Source of the DNA: Bacillota bacterium
GTDB lineage: Bacteria > Bacillota > Clostridia > Lachnospirales > Lachnospiraceae
Assembly (NCBI GenBank): GCA_023435645.1
Contig: JAEYRK010000062.1
Coordinates: 1 to 27,322, forward strand
Length of the DNA: 27,322 nt
Reading direction: 5' to 3'
Position numbers and translations under genes: made by a program
Notes under the pieces: model-generated
What the model was told of the DNA's origin: nothing
Seen by the model: the letters and a program-made list of their open reading frames with translations, nothing else
Databases searched by the model: none
In this document: positions 15,774 to 21,515 of the stretch, one piece after another
Layout of the letters: every line of letters starts with the position of its first letter
How positions within the stretch are numbered: the stretch's first letter is position 1

Positions 15774-17360
15774 CTATTTCACTACTACCTTACAGGTTCT
15801 TTTTTCACCATTAGGAAGTAATGCTGTAATTGTCGCTTTTCCGGGCTTTAGTCCTTTTATCAACCCTCTGGAGCTAACTGTAACAACCTTCTTGTTTGAG
15901 CTAGTCCATGTGACTTTTTGTTTGCTTATGTCACCTAAATATACGGTAGCCTGTAGTTGATATGTTTTACCCTTTTTAATACTTACTGATTCTTTATTAA
16001 GCTTCAGGTCTACAATTTTGACGTTTATCTCATAATTCTTTGCATATTCATAAGCTGTGGAATCGGAGGCACAATAAAAGGTAAGCGTTTCATTACTTTC
16101 ATAAAACACATCCTCACCAAAGGTGATATCAGAACCTTGAAAGGTTACACTGGTTAATTCGCTGTTCTCGGCAAAAGCATAATCTCCAATATTCGTAACA
16201 CCTTTCGGAATGGTTACACTGCTTATGCTGTCGTTATATTGAAAAGCACGACCCACGATGGAGATTACGGTATTTGGTATGGTTACCTTCCCTTTCGCTA
16301 ACACTGCATCTACTATCATATTATTGAGTATAACTAATGGATTTTCTTTCTGTTTCTTAGCTAGCCAGGGGGTATCAATAAAAGCATTATCACCGATAAA
16401 AGTAGTAGTAGTTGGAATGGTTATGTCAGATAAACTGGAGCAACCATAAAAAGCTTCATTTCCAATATAGGTAACGGAAGCAGGAATGACTAAGCTGGTT
16501 AACTTCTTACAAAAGCTAAAAGCTCCTCTTCCTATATAGGTTACGGAAGTAGGAATGACTATGCTGGTTAATTCCCTACAATCGCTAAACGCATTATATC
16601 CTATATAGGTAACACTATCAGGAATAGTAATACTGCTTACGTTGTTATTATTGTAAAAAGCATCACCAGAGATTATGCTAACGGAATTCGGGATAGTTAC
16701 CTTCCCTTTCACTAACTCTGCATCAACTAATATATTATTGATTATAACCCATGGATTTTCTTTCTGCTTCTTAGCTAGCCAGGGGGTATCTCCAAATACA
16801 TTGCCACCGATGAAGGTGGTAGTAGTTGGAATGGTTATGTCGGATAAACTGGTGCAACCACAAAAAGCACCATCCTCAATGTAGGTAACGGAAGCAGGAA
16901 TGACTATGCTGGTTAATTTAATACAATCGAAAAAAGCAGCTTTTCCTATAGATGTAACGGAGTTTGGAATACTTACACCAACTAAACTTTTACACCAAAA
17001 AAATGCATCCTCCCCTATAGATGTAACAGAGTCAGGAATACTAACATTCGTTAAATTAATACAATACATAAAAGCAGCCTCCCCTATGGATGTAACGGAG
17101 TTAGGGATGGTTACGCTTGTCAAGTTATTACAATTGCGAAATGCATTCTTACCTATGGAAGTAACGGTATCCGGGATTGTAACTGATCCCCCATCACCAT
17201 AATAATTAATTAACACTCCATCTTTTATTTCAAACTCATTGCTTCCTGCCTCTACCCTCTTAGGAAACATCGCTACCATAAACAGAACGAGAAAAAGGCC
17301 TACTTTCTTTATTACGTTGAAATGATTCCTATTACGATTCTTTAACCTTACACACTTCAT
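15774..17360 (-). CDS. Secreted BspA-like leucine-rich repeat protein with Big_2 domain
   Basis: A 528-residue exported protein. Residues 1-38 are a signal peptide (basic start, hydrophobic core, cut near VEA-GS). Residues about 58-420 are BspA/TpLRR-type (LRR_5) repeats of 23 residues with the signature SVTIPxSVTSIGxxAFxxCxxL. The last 75 residues form a bacterial Ig-like Big_2 domain (LNKESVSIKKGKTYQLQATV...GLIKGLKPGKATITA). No LPxTG or S-layer motif was seen, so it is secreted or loosely surface-bound; such proteins usually bind host or matrix ligands. Two copies of a 138-residue block share TPWLAKKQKENP (192-203 and 330-341). GGGAGGA precedes the ATG. The gene is AT-rich compared with its neighbours. 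Confidence 0.92.
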   Translation of the reverse strand: MKCVRLKNRNRNHFNVIKKVGLFLVLFMVAMFPKRVEAGSNEFEIKDGVLINYYGDGGSVTIPDTVTSIGKNAFRNCNNLTSVTIPNSVTSIGEAAFMYCINLTNVSIPDSVTSIGEDAFFWCKSLVGVSIPNSVTSIGKAAFFDCIKLTSIVIPASVTYIEDGAFCGCTSLSDITIPTTTTFIGGNVFGDTPWLAKKQKENPWVIINNILVDAELVKGKVTIPNSVSIISGDAFYNNNNVSSITIPDSVTYIGYNAFSDCRELTSIVIPTSVTYIGRGAFSFCKKLTSLVIPASVTYIGNEAFYGCSSLSDITIPTTTTFIGDNAFIDTPWLAKKQKENPLVILNNMIVDAVLAKGKVTIPNTVISIVGRAFQYNDSISSVTIPKGVTNIGDYAFAENSELTSVTFQGSDITFGEDVFYESNETLTFYCASDSTAYEYAKNYEINVKIVDLKLNKESVSIKKGKTYQLQATVYLGDISKQKVTWTSSNKKVVTVSSRGLIKGLKPGKATITALLPNGEKRTCKVVVK

Positions 17361-17397
17361 ATTCTTCCTCCCATTACTAAGATCCTTACTTTTCTTT

Positions 17398-17437
17398 AAT
17401 ATAACATAATATCACATTGTTTACAATATTATGTTAT
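17398..17437 (-). promoter_or_regulatory. LRR gene promoter within a 12-bp perfect dyad
   Basis: Minus-strand TTGTAA (17426-17421), 17-nt spacer and TATATT (17403-17398). A perfect 12-bp inverted repeat (17401-17412 and 17426-17437) with a 13-nt middle covers the whole promoter, a probable repressor operator. Confidence 0.65.
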
Positions 17438-17543
17438 TATCTCTGGCAAGCTTTGGATGTGTTGAGCGCCTCTTTGATATGCTGTAAACAATTCCACTTT
17501 TCCTTAAGATAAATACTCTCTGCGCCTTTTCAGCTTAACAAAA

Positions 17544-17577
17544 GAAACGCCCAAGGGAAATGGGGCGTTTCTTTTAT
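17544..17577 (-). terminator. Terminator between LRR gene and DUF2871 gene
   Basis: A 9-bp stem (17544-17552 with 17563-17571) with TTTCTTTTG on the minus strand and TTTTAT on the plus strand. It resembles the hairpin at 15651. Confidence 0.7.
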
Positions 17578-17589
17578 CGGGGGAGCAAA

Positions 17590-17639
17590 TATATAAAGAA
17601 AGGGACTTCCATTCAGAATCATCTGATCGGCCAGTCCCT
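17590..17639 (-). terminator. Terminator of the DUF2871 gene
   Basis: A 7-bp stem (17639-17633 with 17607-17601) with an inner TCAGA/TCTGA stem, then a minus-strand TTTCTTTATAT tract. With 17544 and the LRR promoter, it accounts for the 17361-17731 gap; the remainder shows nothing. Confidence 0.65.
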
Positions 17640-17731
17640 GGGGTCAGCTCTTTCTATACTCTCTACTATGAGCAAAGCTCCAAACCGTAGATGTAAGCAA
17701 TTGAATCATTCATTGTTGAGCTATAGCGCTT

Positions 17732-18145
17732 TTATACAACCTTCTTTCTAACCTTCAGTAATAAATAAAGCATAGAAAAACCAAGCAGAATATGACCAAC
17801 ACCAGAAATTCCTGAGATAGATGAATCTAGTGCCTTACTTAATTCTGTTCCCCATACCTCAGCAAGACCTCTCATCATAAAGCCGATACTGGATATATTT
17901 AGTCCAATATTATATATTATAACTGCTTTATTCACATGCTTTTGTGAAGAAAAAGCAAAGTTTTTCTCAAGCAATAGCAAAATTAGAAAGAAAAACATTC
18001 CAAGTGTCAAATAGTGAGTATGTATGCTAGCTAAACTTGTTTTACCTGTAAATTGATTAAGTTTTGTAAACTCACGAAAGAAAACGCCTGATATGAGACC
18101 AATCACTGCATAAGTAAATGATAAATTCGCATATCGTTTTAACAT
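17732..18145 (-). CDS. DUF2871 family four-TM membrane protein
   Basis: A 137-residue membrane protein with about four spans (residues 8-26, 42-62, 74-94 and 112-132). The opening AYVIGLISGVFFREFTKLNQFTG-like segment and IHTHYLTLGM match the DUF2871 family (quoted partly from memory of the pattern). The His residues in IHTH within a membrane segment recall haem or copper-binding membrane proteins, but function is unknown. AAGGAGGA lies 7 nt before the ATG. Like the LRR gene it is AT-rich. Its relation to rubrerythrin upstream is only position; a terminator separates them. Confidence 0.7.
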   Translation of the reverse strand: MLKRYANLSFTYAVIGLISGVFFREFTKLNQFTGKTSLASIHTHYLTLGMFFFLILLLLEKNFAFSSQKHVNKAVIIYNIGLNISSIGFMMRGLAEVWGTELSKALDSSISGISGVGHILLGFSMLYLLLKVRKKVV

Positions 18146-18208
18146 AATAAAGTCCTCCTTATACTATTAAATTATTTATTTGCATATGTAGTCTGTTAAA
18201 ATCTGATT

Positions 18209-18250
18209 GAAAAAAGCCACACACCATAAAAACATTTGTGATGTGTGACT
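18209..18250 (-). terminator. Terminator of the rubrerythrin gene
   Basis: An 11-bp stem (18250-18240 with 18225-18215, G-U pairs included) followed on the minus strand by TTTTTTC. Confidence 0.9.
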
Positions 18251-18266
18251 ATGATTTATATAATTC

Positions 18267-18812
18267 TTATTTACCGAAGTATCTTTCAAGTAAACCTTGG
18301 AAAGCTTTACCGTGTCTAGCTTCGTCCTTAGCCATCTCATGGACAGTATCATGGATTGCATCCAGGTTTGCTACTTTCGCACGGGTAGCAAGGTCCTTCT
18401 TACCCATGCAAGCACCATTCTCTGCATCTACTCTTAACTGCAGATTTTTCTGTGTACTGGAGGTTACCACTTCACCAAGAAGCTCAGCAAACTTTGCTGC
18501 ATGCTCTGCCTCTTCCCAAGCAGCCTTCTCATAATACATACCAATCTCAGGATATCCTTCTCTGTGTGCCACTCTTGCCATTGCAAGGTACATTCCTACT
18601 TCGGTGCACTCGCCCATGAAATTATCCCTAAGATCCTTAAGAATATCATCACTTACGCCCTGAGCCACACCTACCACATGCTCATCTGCCCAGAATAATC
18701 CTTCGGACTTCTCCGTAAATTTTTCCTTCCGCGCTTTACAAATCGGGCAGGCATCCGGTGCGCTGTCTCCTTCATGTACATAGCCACATACCTGACAAAC
18801 AAATTTCTTCAT
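18267..18812 (-). CDS. Reverse rubrerythrin (rubredoxin domain first)
   Basis: A 181-residue peroxide-scavenging protein. The rubredoxin iron site is N-terminal (C6, C9, C22, C25), followed by a ferritin-like di-iron four-helix domain with ECTEVGMYLA, EEAEHAAKF, ENGAC and KDEARHGKAF as the ligand-bearing helices. This order, opposite to classical rubrerythrin, is the 'reverse' type found in clostridia, where it reduces H2O2 with NADH via a reductase and is repressed by PerR. A PerR-like box lies over its promoter start and perR is the next gene upstream. AAAGGAG precedes the ATG. Confidence 0.95.
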   Translation of the reverse strand: MKKFVCQVCGYVHEGDSAPDACPICKARKEKFTEKSEGLFWADEHVVGVAQGVSDDILKDLRDNFMGECTEVGMYLAMARVAHREGYPEIGMYYEKAAWEEAEHAAKFAELLGEVVTSSTQKNLQLRVDAENGACMGKKDLATRAKVANLDAIHDTVHEMAKDEARHGKAFQGLLERYFGK

Positions 18813-18847
18813 GTTAGATCTCCTTTAATATGTAATGTAGTTGATAA

Positions 18848-18862
18848 TAATAGTAACTATTA
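18848..18862 (-). promoter_or_regulatory. PerR box at the rubrerythrin promoter
   Basis: TAATAGTAACTATTA, a perfect 7-1-7 inverted repeat, close to the PerR consensus TTATAAT-N-ATTATAA. It lies just downstream of the -10 box, over the expected start of transcription. Confidence 0.7.
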
Positions 18863-18873
18863 CCATTATATAT

Positions 18874-18902
18874 ATCATATTCCAAGATGCCTCTATTGTC
18901 AA
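18874..18902 (-). promoter_or_regulatory. Sigma-A promoter of the rubrerythrin gene
   Basis: Minus-strand TTGACA (18902-18897), 17-nt spacer and TATGAT (18879-18874). Confidence 0.8.
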
Positions 18903-18963
18903 GACCCTTTTCGTATATATATCATAGAACTACTCTAAGAACCGCAGACCTTATTGTAACGCT

Positions 18964-19037
18964 AAAAATAAAACCGCTTTATCCTTCTCCTCCGGTAGAG
19001 TATCCTCCGCATCCCGGATCATAAAGATAAAACGGTT
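18964..19037 (-). terminator. Terminator of perR
   Basis: A 12-bp outer stem (19037-19026 with 18983-18972, one G-U) with a long internal region, followed by TTATTTTTAG on the minus strand. Confidence 0.75.
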
Positions 19038-19066
19038 ATCCTAATACAATTCCGTGCTGTAAGCTC

Positions 19067-19450
19067 TTATGTTAAGCACTGTGGGCAGGTTCCATTGAAA
19101 TAGGTAACATGACCGTCAATCTTACCCTCAAAACCGGTATTGGCAATTTCATTGATATGCTCGATGGACTCCATCTCCAGATCGACTATCTTACCACATT
19201 CATTGCAGATAAAATGATAGTGAAGAGATGAATTACCATCAAATCTGTCACTGCCGTCCCGACAATTAATTTTAACTATTTCACCCTGCTCCGCCAGGAG
19301 ATTAAGATTGCGGTATACTGTACCAAGGCTGATGTTTGGATAAACATTACGAATGTTCATATACACAATATCAGCCGTCGGATGCTCCTTGGTTTGCGCC
19401 AGATACTCCTTGATTGCTTCACGTTGACGGCTATACTTAATGGCTGCCAT
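19067..19450 (-). CDS. perR: PerR-type peroxide-responsive Fur family repressor
   Basis: A 127-residue Fur-family regulator. The N-terminal winged helix (TADIVYMNIRNVYPNISLGTVYRNL) precedes a dimerisation domain with the structural zinc site in ICNEC (C82, C85) and CPQC (C122, C125). Candidate regulatory metal ligands are H23, H77, H79 and D90 (IVDLE); Asp rather than Glu at the last place is the mark of PerR over Fur. Start at ATG 19450 because GAGGAG is about 8 nt upstream; ATGs further up lie inside the operator. It would repress the rubrerythrin gene and itself through matching boxes, releasing on H2O2 oxidation of the ligand His. Confidence 0.88.
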   Translation of the reverse strand: MAAIKYSRQREAIKEYLAQTKEHPTADIVYMNIRNVYPNISLGTVYRNLNLLAEQGEIVKINCRDGSDRFDGNSSLHYHFICNECGKIVDLEMESIEHINEIANTGFEGKIDGHVTYFNGTCPQCLT

Positions 19451-19480
19451 AAATTCACTCCTCATACAAAACAAGACTAA

Positions 19481-19495
19481 TAATAGTAATTATTA
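19481..19495 (-). promoter_or_regulatory. PerR box at the perR promoter
   Basis: TAATAGTAATTATTA, differing by one base from the box at the rubrerythrin promoter (one mismatch from a perfect 7-1-7 dyad), immediately after the -10 box. Confidence 0.7.
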
Positions 19496-19523
19496 TTATA
19501 TGATAGAGTGCTCTATAAGTCAA
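19495..19523 (-). promoter_or_regulatory. Sigma-A promoter of perR, with dyad in the spacer
   Basis: Minus-strand TTGACT (19523-19518), 17-nt spacer, TATAAT (19500-19495). The spacer carries a perfect 6-2-6 inverted repeat ATAGAG-N2-CTCTAT (19503-19516), distinct from the PerR box. Confidence 0.8.
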
Positions 19524-19564
19524 GGATATCTTGCTTCCCCTTTTCACCCTATCCTCACAGAGTC

Positions 19565-21157
19565 TTACTTTCTGTTTGCCGGTTCGATATTAATGCTCTT
19601 ACCCTTTATCTTTGCCGCTTTCATCGTATGGATCACTTCGGAAGCATATTCCCTCGGAACCTCCACGAAGGTATATTTATCATACATATCGATGGAACCG
19701 ATCAGCTTCCCGGGCATACCGGTCTCCCCTGCAATCGCACCTAGGATATCTCCGGGTCTTACATTCTGCTTCTTACCTAGATTGACAAACAAGCGGACCA
19801 TACCGGCTTCTGCCCCGGTATCACCAAAGTCCGTATATCCCTTCTCCTCCTCTTCCCTTCCGCTCTCGTCTCCCATAGCAAGCTTCAGGAAGGCAGCTGC
19901 CAACTCCAGAGAGGTGTATTCCTCTTCATTGACCCTATCCTCAATTAACGTGATCATTTTAGCTAGGTCCTCTTCCATAATGATGTTATGGACCTTATCC
20001 AATATTTTTTCCGCCTTTACTGCCGTCACATCATTGACGGAGGGAATGGGCTGCAGCATAATCTTGGTCTTACAGTATCTTTGAATATCCCTGAGCTTAA
20101 ACACTTCGCGGCCTACAACCAGAGTAAAGGCTCTGCCTTCCCTGCCGGCACGACCGGTTCGTCCGATTCTATGAACATAGTACTCATCATCCTGGGGTAC
20201 ATCATAGTTAAATACCGCCTCTACGTCATCCACATCAATTCCCCTTGCCGCCACATCCGTAGCAACTAAGATATCCGTCTTCCCATTTCGGAAGCTGTTC
20301 ATGACGCGGTCTCTCTGGACCTGCTTCAAATCACCGTGAAGTCCCTCTGCAAAATACCCTCTGCCCTGAAGGTTACTGGTCAGCAGATCTACCTGCTTCT
20401 TGGTATTGCAAAAGACCAAGGATAATTTGGGGTTGTACATATCCAGCAGCCTGGACAGTACCTCCTCCTTGTTCTTCGGGCTGACCTCATAATAATACTG
20501 TTCGATTTTAGGTACCGTCAACTCCTTCTTTACCACACGGATCATCTCTGCATTCTTCTGATAGGTCCGAGCGATCTCCAGAATCGGTCCGGGCATGGTT
20601 GCCGAGAACAGCACCGTCTGACGTTCGATGGGCGCATCACTCAGGATGGTCTCAATATCCTCACGGAAGCCCATGTTCAGCATTTCATCCGCCTCATCAA
20701 GCACCACCATTTTTAAGCCGTCAAAGCGGATGGTTTTTCTCCTCATATGATCCATCACACGTCCCGGAGTACCAATGATGACCTGTACCCCACCTTTGAG
20801 AGAACGTATCTGCTTTGAGATCTCCTGGCCTCCATATACGGGTAGAATCTTTATTCCATGGAGGAACATTGCCAGCTTACGAAACTCCTCTGCCACCTGG
20901 ATTGCAAGCTCTCTGGTGGGACATAGAACAAGGGCCTGCAGGCTTCTGTCCTTTGGATCCACCCTCTGTAATAAGGGGATTCCAAAGGCTGCTGTTTTGC
21001 CGGTCCCGGTCTGTGCCTGCCCGACAATATCCTTTCCGTTCAGCATCGCAGGGATTGCCTTCGCCTGAATCGGTGACATTTCTTCAAAACCCATTTCCTC
21101 CACTGCCCGAAGAATCTGGGGGCTTAAATCCATTACATCAAATCTGTTTGATTCCAT
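19565..21157 (-). CDS. DEAD-box RNA helicase (DeaD/CshA type) with DbpA domain
   Basis: A 530-residue ATP-dependent RNA helicase. Motifs in order: Q motif (FEEMSPIQ), AQTGTGKT, PTRELA, TPGR, VLDEADEML, SAT, then the second RecA domain with ARGIDV and HRIGRTGRAG. A linker follows and the C-terminal 75 residues are a DbpA-type RNA-binding domain (VRLFVNLGKKQNVRPGDILGAIAGETG). Such proteins act in ribosome assembly and RNA decay, often in the cold. I take ATG at 21157, which has AAAGGA upstream and gives the usual start before FDVMDLSP. A TTG at 21226 with an excellent AAAGGAG would add 23 residues. Promoter at 21343-21371 and a leader hairpin at 21273 precede it. Confidence 0.93.
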   Translation of the reverse strand: MESNRFDVMDLSPQILRAVEEMGFEEMSPIQAKAIPAMLNGKDIVGQAQTGTGKTAAFGIPLLQRVDPKDRSLQALVLCPTRELAIQVAEEFRKLAMFLHGIKILPVYGGQEISKQIRSLKGGVQVIIGTPGRVMDHMRRKTIRFDGLKMVVLDEADEMLNMGFREDIETILSDAPIERQTVLFSATMPGPILEIARTYQKNAEMIRVVKKELTVPKIEQYYYEVSPKNKEEVLSRLLDMYNPKLSLVFCNTKKQVDLLTSNLQGRGYFAEGLHGDLKQVQRDRVMNSFRNGKTDILVATDVAARGIDVDDVEAVFNYDVPQDDEYYVHRIGRTGRAGREGRAFTLVVGREVFKLRDIQRYCKTKIMLQPIPSVNDVTAVKAEKILDKVHNIIMEEDLAKMITLIEDRVNEEEYTSLELAAAFLKLAMGDESGREEEEKGYTDFGDTGAEAGMVRLFVNLGKKQNVRPGDILGAIAGETGMPGKLIGSIDMYDKYTFVEVPREYASEVIHTMKAAKIKGKSINIEPANRK

Positions 21158-21272
21158 TCTTATATCCTTTCCAATAATGTTCATGTATATATTTCCCTTA
21201 ACCTTTATTCCTATGTATCCTTTCAATAAGGCTCCTTTGTAACGATACTAACTCTTTCCGTGGCATAAAACA

Positions 21273-21298
21273 GCTCTTGGTCTGCCTGGACCAAGAGC
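21273..21298 (-). promoter_or_regulatory. Leader hairpin of the helicase gene, attenuator-like
   Basis: A perfect 10-bp stem around a 6-nt loop (21298-21289 with 21282-21273), followed on the minus strand by TGTTTTATG. It lies between the helicase promoter and start codon, so it should be transcribed in the leader. Confidence 0.6.
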
Positions 21299-21342
21299 CG
21301 ATCAACGATAATATCTCGATATATGAAACAGATGCCTTGCGT

Positions 21343-21371
21343 AGTATATCATTTTCTCGATTTGTTGTCAA
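21343..21371 (-). promoter_or_regulatory. Sigma-A promoter of the helicase gene
   Basis: Minus-strand TTGACA (21371-21366), 17-nt spacer and TATACT (21348-21343). The leader to ATG 21157 is about 180 nt. Confidence 0.85.
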
Positions 21372-21402
21372 CATTAACATAAGTTTCCAGACCTTATCTA
21401 TT

Positions 21403-21474
21403 GCCTCGTCTATGAACTAACTAAGATTGCTCTCTATGGCCTCGTCTATGAATTTACTAAGATCGCTCTCTATG
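21403..21474. repeat. Two tandem 36-bp direct repeats
   Basis: Units 21403-21438 and 21439-21474 differ at four positions by eye. They lie in the gap between the YgiQ-like gene and the helicase promoter. In one minus-strand frame each unit encodes 12 residues (IESDLSKFIDEA-like), with a stop in one copy. Confidence 0.8.
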
Positions 21475-21515
21475 ACCCATTACAGGACCATATCCATATT
21501 CCTCTTTTGGGATCC

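Noticed and set aside
21198..21380. 60-residue minus-strand open frame before the helicase
   Set aside because: It spans the promoter and the leader hairpin and has no convincing ribosome site.
21403..21474. CRISPR repeats (36 bp units)
   Set aside because: The units are directly adjacent with no spacers and only two copies; no cas gene nearby.
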